Below are positions 35,690 through 45,555 of a stretch of DNA of 64,000 nucleotides, piece by piece (within the stretch, counting starts at the first letter, position 1; the number at the start of each line of letters is the position of its first letter). The notes below the pieces were generated by a model, which saw nothing but the letters and a program-made list of their open reading frames with translations, made no database searches and had not been told where the DNA came from. Where the stretch lies: the NCBI RefSeq assembly GCF_043290135.1, contig NC_134701.1, positions 201,009,101 through 201,073,100 on the forward strand, written 5' to 3'. Origin of the DNA: Rhipicephalus microplus (lineage: Eukaryota; Arthropoda; Arachnida; Ixodida; Ixodidae). The translations under genes and the position numbers were made by a program.

Positions 35690-35931
35690 ACCCTCGTGAC
35701 TTATACTCGGCTACTGACGCGCAGGTCGCGGGTTCGAATCCCGGCTGTGGCGGCTGCACTTACAATGGAGGCGGATATGTTGTAGGCCCGTGGGCTCAGA
35801 TTTGGGTGCATGTTAAAGAACCCCAGGTGGTCGAAATTTCCAGAGCCCTCCACAACGGCGTCTCTCATAATCTTATGGTGGTTTTGGGACGTTAAACCCC
35901 ACATATCAATCAATCGACCCTTGTGACTTAT
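35690..35931 (+). mobile_element. 5'-truncated SINE (Ruka-like) with 15-bp target-site duplication
   Basis: Direct repeats 'accctcgtgacttat' (35690-35704) and 'acccttgtgacttat' (35917-35931) differ at one base and flank the element. The body starts inside the tRNA head after the A box, keeps the B box ('gggttcgaatcccgg', 35730-35744) and ends in 'tatcaatcaatcg'. The truncated 5' end with an intact duplication shows it was inserted in this form. Confidence 0.92.
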
Positions 35932-36154
35932 GTGGATGCTACGCCGTACCAGCAATACCAAGGCCGCACACTTTCAGTCCTCCTGAAAACGAGGCGGCCG
36001 ATTTCATCACTCACGATTCGACTGACAGAGCAACACCGCCCCCGCCGAGAATGGATACGCATGGCGTGCTCCTCCGGTACCGCGGCAATTTCATTTCATT
36101 TCGTTTATTGAAGACAATAGTCTCTCTTGGGGACCTTCAATGCAAACATTTTGA

Positions 36155-36195
<41 letters not shown>

Positions 36196-36837
36196 ACATC
36201 GTCTGTTTGTCCACACTTTACGGTACCGGGTACTTCAAACAGCACCAGTCTATACGCCTAACGGCCGACCCTATCCGCAGCCCCCACCAATGTTGCTCAA
36301 GATTAAGCATTCATACTTGTGCGATTATCAATTAAAAAGAAATTATTGCACATATCCGAGGCAGCATAAAAACACTTACATATTTTGTATGTGCGTCTTT
36401 TACTCGAAAAGGCATTCTGAAGTAATTCTAAGGACCGTATGTTTATCACGCTGTGCTGACCATGCAACGCTTGCCCGAAAAGGCGAGTGTTTCCACCGGT
36501 TTGCTGAGACGACACGGTGGCGGCACCTACCCGTCGCCTTGCGTTCTACACCTTATCACCTCTGAGACGGGCGCGCACGCCCGTCTCAAAGCTCCGCGTC
36601 TCGTTTTCCCCCCAAAAAAAAACTGCCAGACAGCCCTCATGTTTCACGTGTGACGTGACTTGATGCGCTCGTTCGCCTCCACTGCACGCTCGAGGCACTA
36701 TAACGCAACGCCTCCAGAATACCATTTACCGATTTTCTTGCGCAGAACATTAAATAAATGTTTTGTTCACTCTCCCCACACGCAAAGCTATCGTTTTTCG
36801 ACGACATTTGCAGATTAACATGCAGATACGGGGCAAT
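35932..36837. other. Unassigned, with (TCTG)n and a perfect 11-bp hairpin at 36563-36588
   Basis: 'tgagacgggcg' and 'cgcccgtctca' form a perfect stem with a 4-nt loop. A short (TCTG)n array lies at 36155-36194 after a T-rich 'tttcatttcatttcgttta', possibly the 3' end of a minus-strand LINE. No gene was recognised. Confidence 0.4.
36155..36194. repeat. (TCTG)n microsatellite, 10 units
   Basis: A pure tetranucleotide array of the same motif as the much larger array at 56837-57778. Confidence 0.97.
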
Positions 36838-37480
36838 TTTTTTATTTTTATTTATTTATTGTATCTTCGGGCTCCGAAAACATTACAGAGAGGATGGGGA
36901 TACGTAATAATACAGAAAATCTTCAAACAACAAAGGAAAAAAACTACAAAGTGGATGGTAAAAACTCACATCAAGACAAAGAAAGAGAAGTAACTGCAGC
37001 AGGAGCACAAAAGAAGAATTTTGCTAAAGGAAAGATTTACAAACAGTAACAAACATAAATATCTATATATTCACAAAATAGCAATTGTTTTACGGAACAA
37101 ATTGATATTACTTATGTCAGCGATGTTGAGGGGAAGGCCATTCCGACTGACACAACTTCTCGGTATGAATGAGTCATGAAAACATTTAGTATGACATGAT
37201 GTAATTCCAACTTTATCGCGGTGATCAATGCAAGCTGATACATACGAGGGTTTTGTAAGTAACTTCTATTTCAGGTAGTTATTATAGTAAATTTTATGAA
37301 AAAGACATAATGAAGCTACAGACCTGCGAAAAGAGAGAGAAGGAAGAGCTAAACTTGATTTCATTACGGTTAAACTGCTTGTTTGGTGATAGTTAGAAGG
37401 TTAAGGGAACGTGAAGATACAACTAGGTGAAGCAAGTGCGTTGCTCTACGAGTAACAGAAGTACTTATTTACTACAATAT
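36838..37480 (-). pseudogene. LINE 3' end (CR1/jockey-like), C-terminus of reverse-transcriptase ORF
   Basis: On the minus strand a reading frame ends at 37071-37073 (TGA) with 'SCVSRNGLPLNIADISNINL' upstream of 'FRKTIAIL'. This matches the typical LINE ending '...NGLP..IA.I....FR...' and parallels the 'LWNSLPCHVKNISNFHAFK' ending of the LINE at 61694-64000. A T-rich stretch at 36838-36862 is the complement of the poly(A)-like 3' end. Further upstream coding is degraded. Confidence 0.65.
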
Positions 37481-38889
37481 TGCTGTGGGAGACCAGAGAA
37501 AAAAACTGATCAATCAGTTTGAGGGTGTCTTCGCTACCTTACACGTATGCCACCGCAAACGATGGCTACAAACAAGAACAAAAGTACAGTACATACAAAA
37601 TATATTGCAGATGGCTCATTTCTATGCAAGAAGCGTGCTTCCATAGACATCACTTTGCACTACCCCTTCTCTCACCTCACGTCTCCCTCACAGTACGAAT
37701 TCCTTTCCCAGCGCCTCCAACACTTGCGGCGCTAACTTCAGGCCTATAGCTTTCTTACCCTCTCACGTCTTGCCCTCTTCCACACCACAAAGTACTAGTC
37801 AGCCTGCCCCTTATGTGGCTGTTCCATCGCAAGTTATGGCAATGTCTTCATCTCATGCCAGGAATACTTGACGCTTCCTGTCACCTATATATAGGTTCAC
37901 ACCAGATGGAGGTTGCTTTGTTCAGGACCCGGCTGGGTCTCCTACCCCTGCTGGCCTCCAACCTTCCTAAAGTGTAATAACGCATTATGACTGTGGATTT
38001 CACGATTAGTTTTCTCAACAAGTCATTTCTACGCATCCTTCCTATTCGGTGCGTTTCCTACAGAAGAAATGGAATTTGTTCAACGCTTTAACACACTGCC
38101 AGGAGGCAACCTTACCCAAAACGTGGCCATGGCTCATAGTATGCATCCATACTTACAATAGTTCTGTTACGCGTAGAGCAACGCGCTTGCTTCACCTGGT
38201 TGTAACTCCACGTTCCCCGCTTACGCTCGCCACGCTGAAATTGTAGCTGGCCAAGCGGGAACATAAAAGTACGTTGCGTTTCTCTTGAATAGTGCCGTGG
38301 CACTCAATAACTATATCATGCGGGTTGTAGGTAACCTTAGCCCAAGTTTTGAGTACAGTCAGTCAGGCTCCTTTGGCTGTCACTCCGCTTCCTTTAGTTA
38401 CGCTTTCTGCGTTGAATACTAGATTCAGCACAGTCATCTATGACCACAAGAGCATGTTTAATCATAAATCAATTATCATTCATGTATGCTAGCCGTCGCG
38501 ATGAAAGGCTATCTTTAAGCGTCGACGTGGATGAATTTACGAAAAGCGGCGCTTAAATTTAGCTCTCTAACAGCGAAAGACATTCATAAGCTTTCCAATA
38601 TCAAGGTACAGTAAGCTATAAACTATACATCTGTAAAGAGACATTTTACTTTCGTCTTACACCGATTCCTAAGACAAAGGGATTGACCATGTTTTTTTTA
38701 ACTCTTAGCCTTCGCACAAAGATTTTCACCGCCACTCTCTCATATACGATGAACTCTTGGTTTCTGGTGCGTATACTCTCTACTGCTTTACATATATGTA
38801 GATTTACACGAAGTGCGGCTAAGCCATTCAGAGGTCGAACTTTAGCTGCGGTGGTCAAGAGTACATGGGTGTAAAACGAACGCATTTGG
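37481..38889. other. Unassigned; possible degraded LINE fragment at 37500-37990
   Basis: On the + strand a 'CPLCGC' peptide (near 37805) followed by a C about 14 residues later recalls the zinc-knuckle ends of some LINE ORFs, but the support is weak. The remainder holds nothing I recognise. Confidence 0.2.
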
Positions 38890-40310
38890 TTGGTAACAAC
38901 TTTATTGGTAGTCCGGCAGAGGTGTTGCCGACCGGGCCTTAGGACTACTCCCGCGTGGAGACATAAAGGTCTTGCCTGACCGCCGCTTCACGAGCCTGCT
39001 GAACGGCTTAGAGTTGGTCGCTGAGGATGGGGCTGAGGAAGGCAGCAACCTACCACGGCGGAAGGGTTCCGTACTTAGTACCTTGCGGGTTTTCGGTACA
39101 ACTCCACAGCGCGTGAGTGAACGTGGCAACCTCGACACAGCAGATCTTGTATATGTTTGTCGGATATATATTGGGGTTGGGATACGTGTGCATTTGCAGC
39201 TGCCGTATAGGACCACCGCCTGTGTCCTGTTCAGCTTCTCTCTGGGTGGAAAAAAGGTTCGGTGGGCCAGGTAGAAGGCCTTGGTAATTTCGTTATATAG
39301 GTCGTCAAATCGTCATTAGCAAGCTTCCCATAGAGGGCGATTGCCGGCGTGGTTCGAGAGATCGCGCCTTGGCGTATGCCGTCTCGTTTAGGTTGCGGTG
39401 TGTCTCCGATAACTCTCCCACATGAGCCGAGAACCACAGGAGTCTGGTTGGAAGCTCTACTTCCCGTTGGAATTTTCTATTGCGCAGACTTTTGACCGCT
39501 TTTTGCGAGATTCATCCTTTGGCGGAGTTTCTCACCACATGGCTTGAGTCGCAGAGGACAGTAGTGCATGTAAAATCTGTGAGCGCGAGTGCCTACGCAA
39601 CTTCCTCCACATCTTGTGCGTGCTCACATCGAATACTTGCCGATATTTTCGTTTGGCCTTTCCAATCGATGACCGTGGTTGCGAATCCCGAGTGGTCTGC
39701 GTATTAATACAGCGGCGTCATCGAACCACGTTCCCATTTCGTTGACGCATACATGCGCAGGAGAGCTCTTGCCCTGGTCAGTCTTCTGCCCCGGTTGTGT
39801 TCCGAGTGAACGTTCCGTGCAATTGGGTCAACCTTAAAATTTGTCTGATCACCTCTGGAACAGCTACATACTGATTTTGTTCAGTGTGGTTACGGATGGC
39901 GAAACTTTCCATGATCTGTCATCCCGCTGTCTTTCCAGTTGTGAAGTGCGCTGTGGCTCGGGAATTTCACTCAGCGCGTTGTGAAGTCTCAAGTTGAAGA
40001 GGCAGCTGCATGCTGGTAGACTCGGGTAGGCCCAGTGCCACCTTGTGCACTCTGCGGATGAGGAATTTGGTCTTGGCTTTTTTTTTGTCTTGTACCAATT
40101 GTGGAATGCTGCAACGTGCGCAATGTGACACATGACGAAATAGTGTATAGGTCGTATGATACTATCTTCTCTCATTCCACTTATTCTGCTTGTGACTCTC
40201 TTGAGAACTCTCATGGCGTCAGTCGCTTGCTCTTGAGTTTAGTGATCGCTTCGCCATTAGCTCCACTTGCCTCGGTTGCCATGCCGGAAGCATTTCACCA
40301 GGAAAACCAA
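38890..40310 (-). pseudogene. I/R1-type LINE ORF2 C-terminal relic with RNase H domain
   Basis: Minus-strand translation, crossing frames, gives these pieces in order: 'LKRVTSRISGMREDSI' (about 40205-40160), then 'ALGLPESTSMQLPLQLETSQ' (about 40040-39980), then an RNase H part with 'EEVA-ALALTDFTCTTVLCD' (about 39620-39555) and 'LLWFSAHVGELSETHRN' (about 39450-39400), then the post-RNase H ending with 'HTYPNPNIYP' and 'EVATFTHALWSC'. The order matches ORF2 of the element at 43243-44796. Stops and frameshifts show it is long dead. The T-rich end 'ggtaacaactttattggtag' at 38893 marks the 3' terminus. Confidence 0.85.
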
Positions 40311-40456
40311 CAAACAGCCATGAGAATTTTTCGAAGTGGGGGGGGGGGTAGCAGCTAAGTTACACCCGTTTTATCGCAACGCGGCCTAATCTTGTTCTGC
40401 TCTTTTTTTGCTAAGCTCTCCGTTTATCAGTGTGCCTGTCCTCCTCACACAGCTAA

Positions 40457-40710
40457 ACCACCTTGGTGGCCTACTGGTTATGGGGCTCAAGTAAAGTAGC
40501 TCGACTGCTGGCATGCAGATCGTGGGACGAAGTCCCGGCAGCGGCATTGTCATTTTCGAATACAGGCCAGAATGCTCCCTGTCCGTGTACTAGATTTTAG
40601 TGCCTGTTTCAGAGCCCGAGCTGGTCGAAATTGCAGGAGCCCACCACAACGGCGTGTCTTATATTTGTATTGTGGTTTAAGGGCGTTAAACCAGGACAAT
40701 TACTATTATT
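40457..40710 (+). mobile_element. SINE (Ruka-like) relic with degenerate tRNA head
   Basis: The order is 'ccaccttggtggcctactgg' (A-box side), 'gggacgaagtcccgg' (B-box remnant), 'agagcccgagctggtcgaaa' (body) and 'ttgtggtttaagggcgttaa' (3' part). There are numerous substitutions compared with the 54-kb copy, but the full length is retained. Confidence 0.65.
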
Positions 40711-41455
40711 TCTCGCACAATACTTGTCAACGTGCGAGGAAGATGAGCAGGTTATTCTTGGTGCTGACATCACGATATCCAGGTACTGACGTCACGACAA
40801 ACGCCGGTGAAACTGAAAGGCCTGGGGAGGAGCACGTGATTTTTATTCTTGTTTGTGGCACGCATGGGAATTGTAGAGCAAGCCCTGTTTTACATTGTTT
40901 TATGACGTCCCTCTGTAGTCGATACGCATTTTTACCTGCTATGCTACAAAGATACTGGAGCTTGTTTTAGGGCTCTCTGGGCTAGCAGCGTCGGAATGCA
41001 GTACATAGTCCACCTTTCCTCTTAGGAATGAAAATAAGCTGCTGTTCTGCTTTACCTTACTGCCTTTCTAATCTTCGCTTTCTCGCTCGCTCTCCATGTT
41101 AAAGTCTATTTGGCTTGCAACCTTAAGGTAACCTACTAATCCTCGAATATCTTCCTGACTTAATGTTTTGCCTTCACTATTCGGGGATGTAACATTCCGT
41201 CGAAGATGAACAATTGTGTGGCACGCTTGCTGGCATTAAACTTCAGCGTCAGAAGGCCGGTTCGCATCGACGCACCTATAAACTCCCAAGCTAAAGATTA
41301 GTTGCAATGAACCAACGAGAAAATTCAGTGTTGTCGACGGAACATATAACACATGCCCAGCACACGATGAAGCAGACGTTTCAATGCGGGAATAATCTGA
41401 GCAGTATATATTTGCACGACAAATTTTATGCTCTTTGTAGCAGTGAATATTACAG
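40711..41455. other. Unassigned sequence
   Basis: No gene or repeat recognised. Confidence 0.3.
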
Positions 41456-41555
41456 TGATATCAATTATATGGACCCTTTGTGTGGCATTTTGCCGTTCCG
41501 TTGCCATCACCGTCATTTCCCGAAAAAAAAAGAATATATATATATATATATATAA
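41456..41555. repeat. 'caattatatggac' repeat end plus short (TA)n
   Basis: 'caattatatggaccc' followed by 'tggcattttgccg' and C/G-rich trinucleotides corresponds to 54801-54855 ('caattatatggacac' ... 'ggctgcatttcgccg'). Both are followed by TA-rich sequence, so they look like two ends of one small repeat family. Confidence 0.45.
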
Positions 41556-41585
41556 GAGAATATCTATAGAAGAGGTCTTCATCAA

Positions 41586-41630
41586 GGTTCGCGAACCCTG
41601 AGGAAGACCAGTACACTGGTCGAAACCGTT
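41586..41630 (+). ncRNA. Hammerhead-ribozyme-like core, second copy
   Basis: A 12-bp palindrome 'ggttcgcgaacc' (41586-41597) could be stem I. CTGAGGA (41598-41604) follows, then a 7-bp stem of gaccagt/actggtc (41606-41621) and GAAAC (41622-41626). The layout matches type III hammerheads as known in Penelope-like elements. The upstream strand of stem III is not convincingly complementary, so activity is doubtful. Confidence 0.42.
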
Positions 41631-41717
41631 GGTAATAGAATAAGACTACCGCTAAGTTGTGTTTCTTCTCTTCTGAAGTACGTTTGGCCCATTGGAAAAA
41701 CTTCTTCAGTATATATA

Positions 41718-41921
41718 ACCCGCAGGTCGTGGAATCAAATCGCGGCTGTGACGGCTGCATTTCCGATGGAGGCGGAGATGTTGTAGGCCCGTGTACTCAG
41801 ATTTCGGTGCACGTTAAAGAACCCCAGGTGGTCAAAATTTCCGGAGCCCTCCACTACGGCGTCTCTCATAATCATATGGTGGTTTTGGGACGTTAAACCC
41901 CACAAATCAATCAAATCATTA

Positions 41922-41922
<1 letters not shown>
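41718..41922 (+). mobile_element. 5'-truncated SINE (Ruka-like)
   Basis: It starts at 'acccgcaggtcg' inside the tRNA head. The B box is damaged ('ggaatcaaatcgcgg'), while the body and 3' part are very well preserved, with tail 'caaatcaatcaaatcatt'. 'agtatatata' occurs immediately before (41708-41717) and after (41921 on), a possible 10-bp target-site duplication, but the following TA array makes it ambiguous. Confidence 0.85.

Positions 41923-42006
<84 letters not shown>
41923..42006. repeat. (TA)n microsatellite, about 42 units
   Basis: A pure TA array directly after the SINE tail. Confidence 0.97.
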
Positions 42007-42008
<2 letters not shown>

Positions 42009-42532
42009 ACTTTTCCTTCCTCGGCTTCTACCAACCATCGCTACCTTCTCACGTCACATGATTCCACCTTCCCCGGAAAGAGTGCGCGGGCTACAATCTA
42101 TAAAGCATGAACAAGTGGAGTCTCATAATAAAACGAAAATTGACAGACCCCACGTACAGTGGAAATCGATTATATGCGAAGCACGAATAAGACAGGTTGA
42201 TATGTCACTTTAAAATCAGCACAACGTTGCGAGGTGGAGGTAAATGATGCCGTACAGGACTTCCGTATCATGATTATCATGTTTGGATGCCTCGTTTACC
42301 TTCATCATCCATTCACGTCACGTCATACCAAGTCTAGTATATGTGTAGCTAGCAAAATGGCCGCAAGCACGCTATTTGCGTGATATGTTTTCATGTTGTT
42401 ACATGACACGCGTGTCAGGATTACCATGTTTGCACCAGTCATAACTTTCGTCATCCATTGACGTCATGTAACACCAAGTTTGGTATATGTAGAGCTAGCA
42501 AAATGGTTGCGGGTGCATCATGAAGGGCTTAA

Positions 42533-42907
42533 TATACTGCAATGTAGCGTTGATGCGCACGTACGCCTGGGCACAGTGACGCTACGTTAGCAAAACTCGA
42601 GCACAATATGGTCTGACACCAGGCGCGACCAGTGTCCGTCGGCGTGGCCCGACGCCAAATGGCACGAAGTGCGACATGGTGCATTTCGCGCCGATGCGTT
42701 ACCCAGAACACACTCGGTCTCCCTCTTTACGCGACGGAGGAACATCAGACGCGCCGAAACAAGCATGCGTCAGAGCAACGCAGCGCAGCGCGCCTGCGAG
42801 TATTTGGCAGGATCGGCCCCTGGCGTAGCAACGCCGGCGTGACGCGACAAAATGAACGCTAGCGTCACGCCGGCGAGCACGCGCACCGAGTCACGTCGAA
42901 ATGTATT
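42533..42907. mobile_element. CG-rich MITE-like element inside the 146-bp satellite
   Basis: It has imperfect TIRs of about 55 bp. The left end includes 'gatgcgcacgtacgcc' and 'cagtgacgctacgtt'; the right end on the minus strand includes 'ggtgcgcgtgctcgcc' and 'gtgacgctagcgtt'. The interior is GC-rich, in contrast to the AT-rich satellite on both sides. No transposase is present, and the target-site duplication could not be set with certainty. Confidence 0.65.
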
Positions 42908-43242
42908 GGCCTCTTGACTTTTGCATGTAGTTATGTTCTCACATGATACGCATCTCTTGATCATGTTTGCACCAGTCACATACCTTCGTCATCCATTGGC
43001 GTCGTGTCATACCGAGTTTGGTACATGTGAAGCTAGCGCAACGGCCGTGAGCGCATCATGAGCGTAGCATGTAGTCATGTTGTCACATGACACGCATCTC
43101 GTGTTTATCATGTTTGCACCAGTATCATACTTGCGTCATTCATTCACGTCCTGCAGTACCAAATTTGATATATGTGACGCTAGCGAAACGGCCGCGAACG
43201 TATCATGAGCGTGTAACGTAGTCATGTTGTTACATGACACGC

Positions 43243-44796
43243 CCATACCCTGTTTACATCAATGGGCAGAGTGTCAAATATGCACGGACGCATCGTTTCC
43301 TAGGCATAATAATCGACAGAAGTCTTTCGTGGAGCCCACATTGTGCGTACTTGAAGAAGAGACTGCTATCTATTGTGCATATCATGAAATTCTTGTGCGG
43401 TAAAGCATGGGGAACTTCTGTGGCCTCCATGCTACAGCTGTACAGGGCCCTATTTCTGGGTCTATTGCGCTACAGCTTGCCGGTACTGACTAACACTTGC
43501 AAATCGAATACTCATTCATTGGAGAGTTTGCAGGGTCAGGCACTGCGTATCTGCCTAGGACTGCCCCGATGCGCTTCTACTTATGCCACAATCATGCTTG
43601 CCGAAGACCATCCGGTCAGGACATATATAGTTGTGGATTGCCTCAGAGCGCACATTCGACATGCTAGCCGTGTCCCCGACCACCACTTGGCCCTTCTACC
43701 TTCCGGAAGACCACGTGCTACGTTTTCAGACGTCATAGCCAAGCACCTAAACAGCATTCCATCAGGATATACGCCAGCTGCGAGAACGACATGCCCTTTG
43801 TGGTGCCTCGACCAGCCGAAAGTACGTCTAGAAATTCCGGGAATCAAAAAGAAAAGCAGTCACTCCACAGTAGCATTGAAGCAAGCAACACTGCTATTAT
43901 TACATGAGTTGTACTTAGACCGAACGCAGATATACACTGATGGGTCCGTCTCATCCCGCAGCTCATCAGGTGCCGCTGTTATTCCGGCTGCATAAATGAC
44001 AATCAAGTTTAAGTTGTCGCATATGACTACATCTACGGCATCAGAGCTTGCTGCTATAAGGGCTGCTTTACAATATCTCGTTCAAGAACGTCCAGGAAAA
44101 TGGGTCATATTCTGTGATTCGAAGGCAGCGCTTCAAAGTTTGCAGTCTGCCATGCGTAGGAGGAGCCATGACCAACTGGTACAAGAAATAAGACATTGCC
44201 ATCATGAAGCTCTAGCACGAGGGCATGATATTATATATCAATGGCTGCCTGGACATATCGGTATTACCGGAAATCAATTAGCCGATGATGCAGCCCGCTC
44301 AGCCCATGAAGAAACCCGTGTAGTCCCAATTCCTCTATCAAGGAATGATGCAGCAAGACAACTTTACCTGCTGGCTCGAGATCTCACACGCACGTTCTGG
44401 TCGTCTACCAGCTTTCAAAGGTGTCAATTTTATGAACTGGATCCTTCGCTCAAGCTAAAGCTACCATCACAACTTTCCCGCTCCGATGCGACACTGTTAT
44501 GCCGCCTTTGGTTGGGTGTTGCATTTACAAAGGTGTACTCCTTTCGCATTGGTATGGCAGACACTCCTACATGCGACTACTGCGGAGCTGAAGAGACCAT
44601 CGAACACGTCCTGTGCAGTTGCGCTTGCTACGACACACAGCGATGCCAGCTCCGGATGGTTTTGAATCGACTTGACCCCGGACCATTTTGTGTGCAGAAG
44701 ATACTAGGACCTTGGGCATCTGCCTCAGTTGCGCAGAAAGCAACAAAAGCACTGCTACGTTACCTCAAGCCAACAAACCTGAGCGACCGCCTGTAA
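43243..44796 (+). pseudogene. LINE ORF2 C-terminal part with RNase H, one in-frame stop
   Basis: One reading frame covers the post-RT region ('HRFLGIIIDRSLSW', 43291 on), the linker, an RNase H domain and a zinc knuckle (CxxC...H...C, about 44572-44622). RNase H residues are visible: D in TDGS (43936-43947), E in SELAA (44044-44046), D in FCDSKAA (44116-44118) and D in NQLADDAA (about 44287). The frame is broken only once, by TAA at 43993-43995 in the loop between the first and second catalytic residues, directly followed by ATG. The polymerase part is absent through 5' truncation, so the product would not be a functional retrotransposase. Confidence 0.92.
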
Positions 44797-44958
44797 ACTG
44801 TGTGTGCTCCCAGAGTGTGCTCGTGATTGTGTGTACCTTCTCATCTCTCTGCAACCTCTTTTCTCCCCTTTATCTCTTCCCCAGTGCAGGGTAGCAAACC
44901 GGATGTGCGTCTGGTTAACCTCCCTGCCTTTCCTTGTATATTTATCTCTCTCTCTCTC
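43243..44958 (+). mobile_element. 5'-truncated I-type LINE with 12-bp target-site duplication
   Basis: 'tacatgacacgc' stands at 43231-43242 and again at 44959-44970, flanking the element exactly. The 1716-bp body holds the C-terminal part of ORF2 (to 44796) and a 162-bp 3' UTR ending in a (TC)n run. The target is the 'gttacatgacacgc' word of the surrounding 146-bp satellite. The small number of defects indicates a fairly recent insertion. Confidence 0.9.
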
Positions 44959-45237
44959 TACATGACACGCATGTCATAATTTTTATGTTAGGGTCTTTCC
45001 CTTGTGTTCGCCATGCAATCATGTCATACCATACCAGTTTTGCAACATGTCATGCGAAGGAAACCATCGCAAGAGTTGCAGGGTCATAAAATGTAAATCA
45101 TGACATTCATGTCTTAAATGTCATGATTTTCATGTTATGACTAGTCAAATATGTTCTTCACACAGCCAGTTACGCCATACGAAGGTTGGTATCGATACCA
45201 CTATCGAAGCGGCCAGAAGAGCTAAAAGTCATAGGCG

Positions 45238-45305
<68 letters not shown>
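45238..45305. repeat. (GATA)n microsatellite, about 17 units
   Basis: A pure array at the end of the 146-bp satellite. A GACA/GATA array follows related satellite-like words at 60040-60100. Confidence 0.97.
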
Positions 45306-45555
45306 CGCTCAAAGTTGCCGAAGTTCACTAAGAAATGGTTCGCATTAAAAAAATAATGCCAGAAAATGCAGTAGTTCTATGTCACACGGCGGTTCCATGC
45401 ACTTGCACAAAACGTTCACAGGAAAGGCAGTCCGGTGATATCTAGGAGACCTCAGGTGGGCGAAGTTGGCTGTTGCGTTCTGGAGAGCATAACCAGGCCT
45501 TCAGCGTGGTAAATGATGATGACACAGCCTGGTTAGTCGTAAGGAACGAACAAGG

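Larger units (their letters stand above)
42240..45237. repeat. 146-bp satellite-like tandem array, interrupted by two insertions
   Basis: Monomers are marked by 'catgtttgcaccagt' or a variant at 42279, 42425, 42962 and 43109: 146-147 bp apart once the 375-bp insertion is subtracted. Each carries 'tcgtcatccattcacgtc', 'agctagcaaaatggccgc' and 'gttgttacatgacacgc' words. The array resumes after the LINE at 44959, with more diverged monomers up to the GATA array at 45238. Confidence 0.85.

Noticed and set aside
35701..35961. Conserved 'MWGLTSQNHH...' peptide found at several loci
   Set aside because: Translation of the Ruka-like SINE body; the same peptide appears at every copy and is not a protein family.
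36563..36588. Intrinsic transcription terminator
   Set aside because: It is a perfect hairpin, but rho-independent termination is a bacterial mechanism and there is no adjacent gene.
42529..42979. Open frames in the CG-rich block (60-76 codons)
   Set aside because: They lie wholly within the MITE-like element, overlap antisense and show no domain.
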